A stretch of DNA of 64,000 nucleotides. It comes from Gloeobacterales cyanobacterium ES-bin-313 (GTDB taxonomy: Bacteria; Cyanobacteriota; Cyanobacteriia; Gloeobacterales; Gloeobacteraceae). The stretch covers positions 17,808 to 81,807 of the forward strand of contig JACMLN010000105.1 of NCBI GenBank assembly GCA_014379585.1. The letters run 5' to 3'. This document shows positions 17,617 to 28,400 of this stretch, one piece after another (position 1 is the stretch's first letter; every line of letters starts with the position of its first letter). The position numbers and the translations under genes are program-made. The notes beneath the pieces are model-generated. The model was not told the DNA's origin, did not search any database, and saw only the letters and a list, made by a program, of their open reading frames with translations.

Positions 17617-20600
17617 CTACTCCGAAGGGGTATTCTGACGGGGTTTGATTCTGCGCAATTTATGGAAATCCTCGCCCCGCTTGACGTAAAGACCTGAGCC
17701 GTTGGTTGATTCGGCAATTTCAGCATTGTTTGCAGTGACAGGCTTGCGTTTGTCGCGGATGAAGTAGCCGCGAATTGTGTTGATCACGATGTAGAGAACC
17801 GGAATGATGTAGAGGCTGAGAATCGTCGAGACGATCATGCCACCGAAGACGGCAGTACCGAGGGAGTGACGGCTGGCAGAGCCTGCGCCTTCCGCGAAGA
17901 CGAGAGGTAAGATGCCTAAGATGAAGGCCAGCGAAGTCATCAGGATCGGTCGCAGTCGGGTCTGGGCAGATTCGAGGGCTGCATCGGCAATCGAGAGTCC
18001 TCGATCCCGCAACTGGTTGGCAAATTCGACGATCAAGATCGCATTTTTGCTCGCCAAGCCGATCAGCATGACCAACCCAATTTGACAGAAAACATCGTTC
18101 TCAAGACCGCGCAGAGATTGGGCAGTCAGGGCACCGAGAATGGCCAGCGGAACAGCCAAGAGGATGATCAACGGATCGACGAAACTTTCGTACTGGGCAG
18201 CAAGTACCAAGAAGACAAAGACAATCCCCAAAGTAAAGATGACGACGGCCTGGGATCCAGCTTCTTGTTCTTCGAGGGAAATGCCTGACCAGGAGTAGGT
18301 CATACCGGCTGGAAGGATTTCCTTCGCAAGTTTTTCCATGGCAGCGATCGCTTGACCAGAACTGTAGCCAGGAGCAGCGTTACCGTTGATCTCTGTGGAG
18401 CGAAAGAGGTTGTAGTGGTTGATCAACTGTGCTGTGGTGGTTGGCGTGGCTTGGATGACATTGGCGAGGGAAACCAAGCTGTTATTGCCAGTGCGGACAT
18501 AGAACTGCTTGATGTTGTCGGGGTTGGTGCGGAATTGCTGATCGGCTTGGACGTAGACCCGGTAACTGCGATTTAAGAAGTCGAAGTCGTTGATATAGGC
18601 AGATCCCATGAACACCTGCAGGGTCGAAAACAAGTCGGTCATGCTGATGCCGAGAGCCTTCGCTTTTTTGCGGTCAACTTGGATCAAGAGTTGTGGATCG
18701 TTGGCGGTAAAGCTTGAGAACAAACCAGTCAACCCAGGCGTGGCATTGCCTTTGCCCATCATGGCGTAGGTGGTCTGAGCGAGGGTTCCTAGATCCCCAC
18801 CAGCGAGATCCTGGATTTCAAACTGGAATCCGCCGAAGTTTCCTAAACCCTGAATCGCTGGTGGTGGGAAAGGAATGACGATCGCTTCTTTAATACCCAA
18901 CAACTTGCCTCGGATCCGACCAATAATTGCACCAGCGGACTGACTTTCACTTTTGCGCTCCGAGAGAGGCTTGAGAGCAGGGAAAATCGTGGCTTTGTTG
19001 GAGGCGTTACCCGTAAAACTAAATCCACCGAGGGCGTAGGTGTCCTGGACTTCAGGAATTTCTTGCAGCAGCTTTTCCACTTGGAGCATGACTTTGTTGG
19101 TGTACTCCACTGAAACACCTGCTGGAGCCTGAATCGCCACAGCAAAGTAGCCCTGGTCTTCGATGGGTACGAAGCCGGGTGGCACCTTGGTAAAGAGCCA
19201 GTAAGTCAACCCCAAAGATGCAGCGAAGAAAATCATGACGACAAATTTGAGGCGTAGGATCAAGACGAGAGAAGCTTTGTAACCTGCTCGAATCGCATCG
19301 ATCACCGCGTTGACTGCTCGAAAGAATGGCCCTTTTGGGGTTTCCGGCTGGAGCAAAATTGCACTGAGGGCTGGAGTGAGGGTGAGAGCATTAAAGGCTG
19401 AGAGCAGCACCGAAAAAGCGATGGTGAGGGCGAACTGTTTGTACAACTGCCCTGTGGTTCCAGGGAAGAAAGCGACGGGCACGAAGACTGCGATCAGTAC
19501 CAAGGCTGTGGCAATAACCGCGCCCGTTACCTCGCCCATGGCTGCTGAAGCGGCTTTTTGGGAACGCATCCCTTTTTCTTGGATGAATCGGGCAATATTT
19601 TCGATGACGACGATGGCATCGTCTACGACCAATCCTGTTGCCAAAGTCAGACCAAACAGCGTGAGGGTGTTGATCGAGAAGCCGACGAGTTTGACAAAAA
19701 TAAATGTTCCAACCAAGGAAACGGGGATTGTAATCGCTGGAATCAAGGTGCTGCGCCAGTCTTGTAGAAAGATGAAAATCACCGCTACGACCAGCAAGAT
19801 CGCTTCACCCAGCGTGATCACCACTTCGTTGATCGAGTCACCGACGATGGTGGTCGGGTCAAAGGAGATCCGGTATTTCAGACCAGGTGGAAAACGCTGG
19901 GAGAGGCGCTGCATTTCCGTCCGGATGTTTTGATCGATTTCGAGGGCATTCGCTTTTGGTAACTGGGTAATTAGCACCGCCACAGCGTCCTTGCCGGAAA
20001 AGCGGAAAAACGTACTGTAGTCCTCTGCGCCCAATTCCACCCGACCCACATCTTTGAATTGGACAAGATTGCCGTCTGTACCCTTCTTGAGCACAATTTC
20101 ACCAAATTCCTTGGGATCTTTCAGGCGACCAATCGCTCGAATACTGATCTGAAAGCTCTGACCTGCCCCAATCGGGGGTTTCCCGACGGAACCAGCTGCG
20201 ACTTGGACGTTTTGTTCTTGCAGAGCCGAAACCACATCCCCAGCCGTCAATCCGCGATTGGCCAGACGGTTTGGGTCGAGCCAGAGGCGCATGGCATATT
20301 TGCGCTCACCAATAATCTGGACGTTGCCGACCCCCTTGATCCGTTGGAGGGCGTTCTTTACGTAGAGATCTGCGTAGTTGCTGATAAAAGCATTGGAGTA
20401 TTCGTTGTTGTCGGTGTACATCCCGAAGACAGCGATGATCGCACTGGAACTTTTGGCAATCGTAATACCCGTTGTCTTCACTTCGTTGGGCAGGCGACCC
20501 TGAGCTGTGTTTACCCGGTTTTGTACGTCCACCGCCGCCAAATCCACATCTCGATTGAGGTCGAAAGTGGCTGTGATCGTGCTTGTACCGTCGTTACTGG

Positions 20601-20847
20601 ATGCAGAAGTGAGATATTTCAGCCCTTCAACCCCGTTGATCTGCTGTTCAAGGGGAACCGTCACAGCTGACTCGACAACTTCGGCGCTGGCTCCTGTGTA
20701 GTTCGCGGTGACAACAACCTGGGGGGGCACGATGTTGGGGTACTGGGCAATCGGGAGGGTCGGAATCGTCACTGCTCCCGCAAGCACAAGAATGGTCGAG
20801 CAAACCGCTGCGAAGACGGGACGCTTAATAAAAAAATCAACAAACAT
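17617..20847 (-). CDS. RND (HAE1-family) multidrug efflux transporter
   Basis: An inner-membrane proton-driven drug pump of the AcrB type, 1,076 residues. It begins MFVDFFIKRPVFAAV, typical of HAE1 members. The proton relay is seen as the Asp pair in LVVDDAIVVIENI and the Lys in GLASKNAILIVEFA. Twelve transmembrane helices and two periplasmic loops are expected. The C-terminal tail is polar and about 45 residues long. It follows the adaptor gene by 34 bases on the same strand, forming a two-gene operon without an outer-membrane channel gene. An HxlR regulator is divergent. Confidence 0.95.
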   Translation of the reverse strand: MFVDFFIKRPVFAAVCSTILVLAGAVTIPTLPIAQYPNIVPPQVVVTANYTGASAEVVESAVTVPLEQQINGVEGLKYLTSASSNDGTSTITATFDLNRDVDLAAVDVQNRVNTAQGRLPNEVKTTGITIAKSSSAIIAVFGMYTDNNEYSNAFISNYADLYVKNALQRIKGVGNVQIIGERKYAMRLWLDPNRLANRGLTAGDVVSALQEQNVQVAAGSVGKPPIGAGQSFQISIRAIGRLKDPKEFGEIVLKKGTDGNLVQFKDVGRVELGAEDYSTFFRFSGKDAVAVLITQLPKANALEIDQNIRTEMQRLSQRFPPGLKYRISFDPTTIVGDSINEVVITLGEAILLVVAVIFIFLQDWRSTLIPAITIPVSLVGTFIFVKLVGFSINTLTLFGLTLATGLVVDDAIVVIENIARFIQEKGMRSQKAASAAMGEVTGAVIATALVLIAVFVPVAFFPGTTGQLYKQFALTIAFSVLLSAFNALTLTPALSAILLQPETPKGPFFRAVNAVIDAIRAGYKASLVLILRLKFVVMIFFAASLGLTYWLFTKVPPGFVPIEDQGYFAVAIQAPAGVSVEYTNKVMLQVEKLLQEIPEVQDTYALGGFSFTGNASNKATIFPALKPLSERKSESQSAGAIIGRIRGKLLGIKEAIVIPFPPPAIQGLGNFGGFQFEIQDLAGGDLGTLAQTTYAMMGKGNATPGLTGLFSSFTANDPQLLIQVDRKKAKALGISMTDLFSTLQVFMGSAYINDFDFLNRSYRVYVQADQQFRTNPDNIKQFYVRTGNNSLVSLANVIQATPTTTAQLINHYNLFRSTEINGNAAPGYSSGQAIAAMEKLAKEILPAGMTYSWSGISLEEQEAGSQAVVIFTLGIVFVFLVLAAQYESFVDPLIILLAVPLAILGALTAQSLRGLENDVFCQIGLVMLIGLASKNAILIVEFANQLRDRGLSIADAALESAQTRLRPILMTSLAFILGILPLVFAEGAGSASRHSLGTAVFGGMIVSTILSLYIIPVLYIVINTIRGYFIRDKRKPVTANNAEIAESTNGSGLYVKRGEDFHKLRRIKPRQNTPSE

Positions 20848-20881
20848 AAAATGAGTGCCTCAAATAAATGTCGCTCACCAC

Positions 20882-22105
20882 TTAACTTTCGGGAGCTACA
20901 GGCGCACCATCTCCCAAAATCTGGATGCCCGTAGTAATTAGCTTTTCGCCAGGTTTCAGCCCTTGGAGGACGACATAGTTGCTGCCAATAATATCCCCAA
21001 GTTTCGCAGGTCGTTGACGGGCAACGGTTTTGCCGTCCTTTGTTTCTGCAACAAAAATAAAGTCTTGACCTCCGAGGTGGGAAACCGCACTGGTCGGTAC
21101 AAATACACCTGGCTGTCGCTTCCAGATCACCCGCGCCCGCACAAGCTGATCGGCGCGTAGCTGACCCCTGGCATTTTCATAAACGGCTTTAATCAGGACT
21201 GACTGGGTGGTATCCGTTGCCGCAGGGGCAATGAAAAACACAGAACTTGTGCCAAGCAGTTTGCCTTCGCTGTCGAGCAACTGCACAGGGGTTCCATTGC
21301 GCAACTCAGGTGCCCGTTCGATCGGCACAGAGACATAGACCTCGATGGGACGATTTTGCGTCACAGAAGCAAGCTTCGTCTCAGTGCTGACAAAATCCCC
21401 CACTTTAACTGGAATATCACCCACTTGACCTGTAAATGGGGCTGCAATCGAGAAGTACTGCAACTGTACCTGCTGCTCATTCACTCCTGCTTGGGACTGA
21501 GATAAGGTTGCCTGAGCCTCTGCAATCGCTGCTTTTTGTACTTGGATCTGGGCGTTGCTGGACTCTAAGGTGGCTTGAGCGGTATCGAAAGCGATCTTGT
21601 AATTGTCCAGATCTTGCTGGCCAATGGCGCCATCTTTACGTAGATCTGCAAATCTCTGAAAGCGCTGCTTGTTGTAGGCCAAAGTAGCAAGATTCGCGGA
21701 GCGTTGGGCTTGATAGGTCTTAAGAAGTGCTCGGGCGCTTTCGAGGCGTGCTTGGCTGGAAAGGGCAGAAGATTGGGAACTGCGCACCGTGGCTTGCTGC
21801 TTCGAGGGGTCAATTTGCATCAAGGGTGTTCCCTCTGAAACAGTAGCGCCTGAGGGAACAAAGATTTTACTGATTTGCCCTGCGACCTGGGGTTGCAGGG
21901 TGACGGAACGCCGCGATTTCAAGGTGCCAATGTATTCGGAAGCCTGTTCCACTTGGCTCGTCTGGGCTGTAATCACTTTGACAGGAATGGCTGGGGGAGC
22001 ACCTGCACTTGCAGAGGGTTCCGAGCCAGAACCACAACTGCTCAGGAGTCCCATCGCTAGGCAGAAATAGAGAAATTTGGCGCCTGTATGCTTTGCACAG
22101 ACCAT
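20882..22105 (-). CDS. RND efflux periplasmic adaptor lipoprotein (AcrA-like)
   Basis: A membrane fusion protein linking the RND pump to an outer-membrane channel. A lipoprotein signal peptide ends with LLSSC, Cys24 being the lipidated residue. Lipoyl halves (VTLQPQVAGQISKIFV and YFSIAAPFTGQVGD) flank an Ala/Gln-rich coiled coil near residues 95-190, followed by the beta-barrel (RPIEVYVSVPIE). The ATG at 22105 has GGAGG seven bases ahead; an upstream ATG in the same frame lacks a site. First gene of the efflux operon. Confidence 0.94.
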   Translation of the reverse strand: MVCAKHTGAKFLYFCLAMGLLSSCGSGSEPSASAGAPPAIPVKVITAQTSQVEQASEYIGTLKSRRSVTLQPQVAGQISKIFVPSGATVSEGTPLMQIDPSKQQATVRSSQSSALSSQARLESARALLKTYQAQRSANLATLAYNKQRFQRFADLRKDGAIGQQDLDNYKIAFDTAQATLESSNAQIQVQKAAIAEAQATLSQSQAGVNEQQVQLQYFSIAAPFTGQVGDIPVKVGDFVSTETKLASVTQNRPIEVYVSVPIERAPELRNGTPVQLLDSEGKLLGTSSVFFIAPAATDTTQSVLIKAVYENARGQLRADQLVRARVIWKRQPGVFVPTSAVSHLGGQDFIFVAETKDGKTVARQRPAKLGDIIGSNYVVLQGLKPGEKLITTGIQILGDGAPVAPES

Positions 22106-22156
22106 TGCGAATCCTCCAGTATGCATAAAGTATACTTAGCTATTAGAGAGCCAATA

Positions 22157-22280
22157 TTAAACTAGTAAACTAATACCACGTGGTTCTAGATTCGTGAAGT
22201 AGGCACTTTTTGGTAACCTTTGCAGGGCATTCGTAAACATCTCTTTTTTTAGCACATTTACCTTAAACTACTAAACTAAC
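22157..22280. promoter_or_regulatory. Pair of 18-bp direct repeats between the efflux operon and hxlR: probable operators
   Basis: TTAAACTAGTAAACTAAT at 22157-22174 and TTAAACTACTAAACTAAC at 22263-22280 match at 16 of 18 positions. Within each, AAACTA occurs twice about eight bases apart. They lie on the two sides of the divergent intergenic region, one nearer each gene. This is the arrangement expected for operators of the HxlR regulator acting on both its own gene and the RND operon. Function is inferred from position and repetition only. Confidence 0.55.
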
Positions 22281-22335
22281 AACGTAGAAAAATGTCTGAA
22301 AATTCAGGCACCGAGCAGTAAGCAAGGAGCGCAGA

Positions 22336-22704
22336 TTGGGTCGTGTAATGCCAATTTGTCCAGCGGAGATCACCCTGGACTTCATTTCCGGTCGCTGGAA
22401 AATCATTATTCTGTTTTATCTTTCTCAGAAGACGATGCGATTTTCGGAGCTTATCATCGTCCTGAAAGGCATTTCTCGCCGCGTGCTCACCCAACAACTT
22501 AGGCAACTCGAACAAGATGGCCTGATTCATCGAGAAGTGTTCGCCCAAGTTCCTCCGAAAGTAGAATATTCGATGACGGAAGTCGGTCATACTCTGCTTC
22601 CTGTTGTTGAGGCAATGTGCCATTGGGGGGAGGCTTACGGCAAAAAAATTCTTGCAGAACGCAGTCTCGCCAGCACAGACGCGGATGAGATTGAGGATGT
22701 TTAA
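22336..22704 (+). CDS. HxlR-family winged-helix transcriptional regulator
   Basis: A 122-residue MarR-like DNA-binding protein. The motifs are CPAEITLDFISGRWKIIILFYL, RFSELIIVLKGISRRVLTQQLRQLEQDGLIHR and VEYSMTEVGHTL. Cys8 is at the position used for thiol sensing in YodB/HypR-type members, so it may respond to oxidants or quinone-like compounds; this is inference. The start is TTG at 22336 with AAGGAG six bases ahead. It diverges from the RND efflux operon, whose expression it probably controls through the repeats at 22157-22280. Confidence 0.92.
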   Translation: MGRVMPICPAEITLDFISGRWKIIILFYLSQKTMRFSELIIVLKGISRRVLTQQLRQLEQDGLIHREVFAQVPPKVEYSMTEVGHTLLPVVEAMCHWGEAYGKKILAERSLASTDADEIEDV

Positions 22705-22771
22705 CGACGTTTGCCCTCAAGGCAACTTGGGCTAAGGCACCGCAGTGATGCTCATCAATGGAAACCAGGGA

Positions 22772-23989
22772 TTACGTCGTATACTCGGCATTAATTTTCA
22801 CGTAGTCGTAACTCAGATCGCAGCCCCAGGCTAGACCGATGCCTGGGCCTATTCCAACGGAAATTTGCACAATCACTGTCTTTTCTGACTTCAAATAGGC
22901 GGCGGCGGCAGGTCGGTCGTAAATCAGCGGTTGCCCTCCTTTCATTAGGGCAAATGCACCGAGGTCAATTTGGAGCAGTTCTGGATCGAAAGTGACACCT
23001 GCACGACCCGCCGCCGCCGCAAGACGACCCCAGTTTGGATCGTTGCCAAACATGGCTGATTTGACCAGGGAGGAGCCAACAACGGTCTTAGCGATCTGTC
23101 TGGCACCAGCATCTTCGGTGGCTCCGCTGACTTGCACTTCGATCAACTTGGTTGCCCCTTCCCCGTCTCGCACCACAGCTTTTGCCAAGTCAACACAGAC
23201 AGCAACGAGCATTTCCTCAAGCAAGAGTGCTTCTGGACTTGCGGGATCGGCGATCGTCTTGTTTCCAGCTTGGCCATTGGCGAGGGCGATCAGCAGATCG
23301 TTGGTGCTGGTATCGCCGTCCACGGTGATCTGGTTAAAAGAACAATCCACAGCTTTGGCCACCAAAGCGCGCCAGAGATTCACTTCCACATCGCAGTCGC
23401 TAGTGACGAAAGCGAGCATTGTCGCCATATTTGGATGAATCATCCCAGAACCCTTGGCCATCCCACCGAGACGAAAGGTCTTCCCGTCGATTTCAGCTTG
23501 GACGGCACACTGTTTCAACGTTAAATCCGTGGTCAAAATCGCTTGGGCGGCATCGGTATAGCCCTCGCGGGAAGCCTTCGCAGCCAAACTTGGGGCGGCA
23601 TCGCGGATCTTTTCAATCGGGAGCGGCACCCCGATCACTCCCGTCGAAGCCACTAAAATCTCTTCGGGGGCAACGCCTAGGGCTTTGGCAAAACTTTCCA
23701 CGGTTTCTTGAACCGCTTCTACTCCTTTTTGCCCCGTTGCGGCGTTGGCGTTACCAGAGTTCACCACCATCGCCCGAACTGCTGCCCGTTCTTGAAGCAA
23801 GTTGCGGTCGTAGACCACCGAAGCCGCCTGCACCAAATTCTTCGTAAAAGAACCAGCCGCCACTGCGGGCACATCGGAAACCACCAAAGCAAGATCGAGC
23901 TTCCCTGATACTTTGATCCCGCTCACCATACCCGCAGCGCGAAAACCGACCGCTGCTGTCACGCCCCCATCCACCCAGGAATACTTCAT
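22772..23989 (-). CDS. argJ: Bifunctional glutamate N-acetyltransferase / amino-acid acetyltransferase
   Basis: Recycles the acetyl group from N-acetylornithine to glutamate, and in the bifunctional form also makes N-acetylglutamate, in arginine synthesis. The 405-residue precursor is expected to cleave itself before Thr190, in KGSGMIHPNMATML, giving alpha and beta chains. VVNSGNANAATG and GRLAAAAGRAG are other family marks. It appears monocistronic on the minus strand. Confidence 0.95.
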   Translation of the reverse strand: MKYSWVDGGVTAAVGFRAAGMVSGIKVSGKLDLALVVSDVPAVAAGSFTKNLVQAASVVYDRNLLQERAAVRAMVVNSGNANAATGQKGVEAVQETVESFAKALGVAPEEILVASTGVIGVPLPIEKIRDAAPSLAAKASREGYTDAAQAILTTDLTLKQCAVQAEIDGKTFRLGGMAKGSGMIHPNMATMLAFVTSDCDVEVNLWRALVAKAVDCSFNQITVDGDTSTNDLLIALANGQAGNKTIADPASPEALLLEEMLVAVCVDLAKAVVRDGEGATKLIEVQVSGATEDAGARQIAKTVVGSSLVKSAMFGNDPNWGRLAAAAGRAGVTFDPELLQIDLGAFALMKGGQPLIYDRPAAAAYLKSEKTVIVQISVGIGPGIGLAWGCDLSYDYVKINAEYTT

Positions 23990-24150
23990 CCGCCTTCTCT
24001 ATACAGCTTCCAAATTATCGTATGCAACAGTCATTCGTTGGTGCATGTACCAAGGCTGGTTCACCGCATTTCTGACTATTTGCCTCGCGATTAAAAAGAT
24101 CTGCCAAAATCCAGTAGATCTAGATCTTGGCAGTCTACATGCTTCAAGAC

Positions 24151-25485
24151 TCACTTTTTGATCTGGTCATATTTCTGCTTGTACTTCTCGTAGAGACGAA
24201 TCTGACGATTGCCAAGATCGATGGGGCGGCCTTGAATAAAAGCCATCTCCACGTTGGACGTGATCTCCAAAGGATCGCCTGTGGTCACGATCAATGTTGC
24301 ATCTTTGCCCACTTCGAGAGAACCAAGCCGATCTCCAACCCCCAAAATTTGGGCGGGATAGAGGGTGACAGATTTCAAAGCTTCTTCTTTGGGTAGGCCG
24401 AAAGCAGCAGCCATAGCTGCTTGATAGGGAAGATTACGCTGTAAGTGCGTATCATTCTCACCCACTGAAATCGCAAAACGTACACCCGCTGCCGCAAGTA
24501 ATCCAGGGTTAGCGTAGGGTTCATCGTAGCTATCAGAACGCCGCAAAGGTAGGCGCATCACGGGGCTGACGATCACGGGAATGTCCCTTGCTTTCAGCAA
24601 CTTGGCCACACGCCAAGCATCGACTCCACCGACGAGCACCATGGATAATTTTTCACTGGCTGTCCAGTCCAGAGCCGATTTGATCTGCTTCACTTCGTCG
24701 GCATGGATGAAAACGGGCACTTTGCCTTCCAGTACCGGAAGCATCGCTTCGAGGCGCAAGTCTGCTCCTTGACTGGAATTCTCGACTTGGCGAGCTTTTT
24801 GATAGGCACGGGCGACTGCGAAGGTTTCTTTTAATTGGCGCAGAGACTTTTCGGTCGCCTCAACTTGATCTTCGGGGCTGGTGGGAAAGCGCGGATCGCG
24901 GTTGATCACCAAGTCGGGCCAGTAGATATGCATTCCGACAGGGGCTTTAAGCGTCATGTCTTCCCATGTCCAGCCGTCGAGTTTAATCACTGCTCCGGTA
25001 CCAGCAACCAAGCCATTGTCAGCTATCTGGGGAATCGTTAGAGCCGTGAGAATCCCATTGGTGCGGGTAACGGGAAGCAATTCACTGTCGGGGTTTACAG
25101 AAACTTCGGCGCGAATATTCGGATTGATGCTGCCTGTTTCAGTGGTATCGACGCTGCCGCGCACCGAAGAAATTTCGATAAGACCGAGAGAAGAGTTGCT
25201 TGAGATCAGACCTGGATAGATCTGCTTGCCGCTGACATCGATGGATTTGGTGTTGGCTGGCAGAGTCAAATTTTTGCCGATCGCCTTGATCTTGCCCTGC
25301 TCCAATAAAATTTCCCCCGACTCAATGACAGCGCCGCTGACTGGATGAATCGTTCCCCCTTTGAGGAGGATGGGCTGAGATTGGGGGGGGGCAGGAATTT
25401 CTTCGGAGGCTCTACTCGTCGCCGTGGCCAGAGTAAGCATGAGAGCTACCGCCATTGTGGTAGAGCGAATGATATTCCTGTACAT
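24151..25485 (-). CDS. Exported amidohydrolase-family protein lacking the HxH metal motif
   Basis: A 444-residue protein with an N-terminal signal peptide (MYRNIIRSTTMAVALMLTLA). The fold is recognisable from ILLKGGTIHPVSGAVIESGEILLEQG at the start and LGVGDRLGSLEVGKDATLIV near the end. The segment that should carry the metal-binding HxH reads YPGLISSNSSLGL, so two zinc ligands are missing. The ATG at 25485 has GAGGAG eight bases ahead and lies inside the end of the upstream amidohydrolase gene (74-base overlap), so they form an operon. Possibly a non-catalytic partner of it. Confidence 0.85.
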   Translation of the reverse strand: MYRNIIRSTTMAVALMLTLATATSRASEEIPAPPQSQPILLKGGTIHPVSGAVIESGEILLEQGKIKAIGKNLTLPANTKSIDVSGKQIYPGLISSNSSLGLIEISSVRGSVDTTETGSINPNIRAEVSVNPDSELLPVTRTNGILTALTIPQIADNGLVAGTGAVIKLDGWTWEDMTLKAPVGMHIYWPDLVINRDPRFPTSPEDQVEATEKSLRQLKETFAVARAYQKARQVENSSQGADLRLEAMLPVLEGKVPVFIHADEVKQIKSALDWTASEKLSMVLVGGVDAWRVAKLLKARDIPVIVSPVMRLPLRRSDSYDEPYANPGLLAAAGVRFAISVGENDTHLQRNLPYQAAMAAAFGLPKEEALKSVTLYPAQILGVGDRLGSLEVGKDATLIVTTGDPLEITSNVEMAFIQGRPIDLGNRQIRLYEKYKQKYDQIKK

Positions 25486-28400
25486 ACACAAAACTCCTCG
25501 GATCGACGGGTTTACTGGGGGATTTTTCGGCTGGTTTGCCACCCAAAGCTTTTTGGCGCTCAGGCAAAGCTTTTTGGATGAGGGCTTCGCGTTCGGTATT
25601 GGCCTGAACGCGCAGTTGTTGATCACGTTGGCGATCGAAGTAGGCACGCCCATCGATCCAGGTCTGTTCAGGACGGCTGTAGGTGGAGAGAGGTGAACCA
25701 TTCCAGATCACAAAGTCCGCATCTTTGCCAACTTCGAGGGAACCGACGTACTTGTCGATGCCTAACTGTTTGGCCGGGTTGAGGGTGACGAGTTTAAGCG
25801 CTTCTGATTCGCTCATGCCACCGTACTTGACCGCTTTGGCGGCTTCGGTGTTTAAGCGGCGAGCCAGTTCGTCGCTATCGCTGTTGAAGGATGTGTTCAC
25901 TCCTGTGGCGCTCATCAGCGCACCGTTATAGGGAATCGCATCGACAACTTCGTATTTGTAGCCCCACCAATCACTAAAGGAAGAACCGCCCGATCCCGCT
26001 TTAGCAATGGCATTGGCGACTTTGTAACCTTCCAAGATGTGTTGAAAAGTGGCGACTCGAAAACCCTGGGCTTGGGCAACGCGAAGCAACATCAGCACTT
26101 CATCTTGACGGTAGGAATGGGCGTGGACGAGGCGTTTGCTCTGGAGGATCTCAGCCATCGCTTCGAGTTGGAGATCCCGGCGGGGGGGCATAGCGATTTG
26201 GCCTTTACGATATTTTTCCCAATTGCTCTCGTAGTCCCGTGCAGCGACAAAGGCATCTTTGATCAACTGCTCCACACCCATTCGGGATTTGGGATAGCGC
26301 TTGGCACTACTATCCGCCCAGTTGCTCTGTTTGGGATTTTCGCCGAGGGCGAACTTAATGCCCTGGGGTGCTTCGCTAAATTTAAGCCCTTCGGGATCTT
26401 CGCCCCAGCGCAGTTTGATCACCTGGTTTTGGCCACCGATGGCGTTGGCTGACCCGTGGAGCAGGTTAGCAATGGTTAGACCGCCGCCGAGTTCGCGGTA
26501 GATACCAATGTCGGTGGCATCGACTACATCGCCGACGCGCACTTCGGCAGTGACGGCGTGGGTGGCTTCATTTACACCATTGCTGATGGCGGTGTGGGAA
26601 TGGCAATCGATCAGACCCGGTGTTACTTGCTTGCCACTCCCATCGATGACCACAGCTCCAGATGGAACACTGAGATTTACGCCTACCCCAGCGATTTTTC
26701 CTTGGTGAACCAGCAAGTCGGCTTTTTGGAGAATGCCTTGGGCACTGCTAGTCCAGATCGTCGCATTTTTGACCAAGAGCCACTCCGGTTGTATCGGCGA
26801 CTTAGCCATCCCAAAGGCACCAGCCGGATAGGTTTCCACCTCACTGAGGGGCGTTTCTGAAGGCACGGTTTCTGGGCTGGCTGCAAAAGGAGCAGTGCGG
26901 GTGCCAGTCCAATCGAGGATTTGCCCATCGGGGAGTTGGGCACTGCCACTCAGGATTTCGTTGGTTTTGTGGCCACTGAGGCGGACAATGCCCGTAGTTT
27001 GGCCGAAAGCTTTGGCGGGCACGAGAAGTACGATGTCGTCGTTATTGATTGCAGCTGTGGCATCGACACTGGCGAGGGTCGCTTTTGGCTTCTCCGCGTC
27101 ACCTGTGATACTCAAAATATCTGGGCCTTTGCTGCTGGTCCAACGAAGTGTCCAAGTGCCCCGCAGATCTGCGTCGTCGGTCTTGCCTGTGGGATATTCC
27201 TGGCCATCCACCCAGATATCGACAATTTTTGCCTTCGTGGTAAATAGATCGCCATCGGCAACAACAATATTTGCCACTTTTCCTGACTCTAAGGTGCCGT
27301 AGCGCCCAGAAACGCCAAACAGCTTGGCAGGCGCGATCGTCAAGGCTTCAAGGGCATCGCTGGGACTGAGACCCCGTTTAATCGCTTGGCGAAGTCTAGG
27401 CCAAAATGTATCTTCCGGTTTAGCCAATTTGTCGGTCGTCAGAGCAAACGGAATATTGGCCTTGGCAAGGCGAGCCAAGTTACTGGGAGCAAAGTTCCAG
27501 TGCTGGAGAGCCTCTAAATCGATGTCGAGGGCTTTTTCGGGGGTTTCAACTTCGGGTACTCCAGGGAAATCGAGGGGCACGATGATCGTCGAACGACTCG
27601 CTTTTAATTGATCTAGTACCCGATACTCGTAGCCATTGCCCCGCAACCAACTGGTCAACTTGAACTCTTTGGCGATGCGCAGGGCACGCAGAAGATCTAA
27701 CTCATCCCCCGCCTCAAAGACTACCGGTTCCTTCCCTTCAACGACGGGTTCGAGTGCTTTGAGGGCATCGTTGGTCTCAGGCCGCGTCATTTGGGGTTCG
27801 CGACTAGAAACAGCTTGGGCTTTGCTGTACCAATCGGCATCGAGCAACGTTTGGCGAATTAAAGCAATACTGCCCATCAACGAGCCTGGGTAACTGTCTT
27901 CGCGAAAACCTGACTGCTCAAAGGCAATGTGCTGGGCGACCTGGGGGCGCAAAATCGAGCGGTTTTCATCGGTGCCACTCAAGTTGATCAAGGTACTCGT
28001 TCCTCGGAAAATGCCCCGTCCGGGAGTGACAAGGGCAACGGTGAATCCGAGGTTGCGCAACTTTTCTGTCTGCTTGGCATCGACCTTGAGCACCGCGCTG
28101 GCACTACGTTGGGGGGTAATGCGCTCATTCCAAGCCGCTGCACCTGGTGTTGGGGTTTTCTTCTCTGGGGCGGCACCCATTTCAAAGCTGGAGCGCTCCA
28201 CCTTCGGCTGCCATTCTTTCGGAAGATCTAAGTAGGCGTAACTATTAATAAAGCCGGGATAGATGGTGCGACCCGACAGATCCCAGATCCGCGCATCGGC
28301 GGGCACGGGCAAATTCTCGCCAACACCGACGATCACACCATTACGAATGACCAGGACACCTTTTGGGATCGTGCGCTCAGGAGAAACGACAATCCGAACA

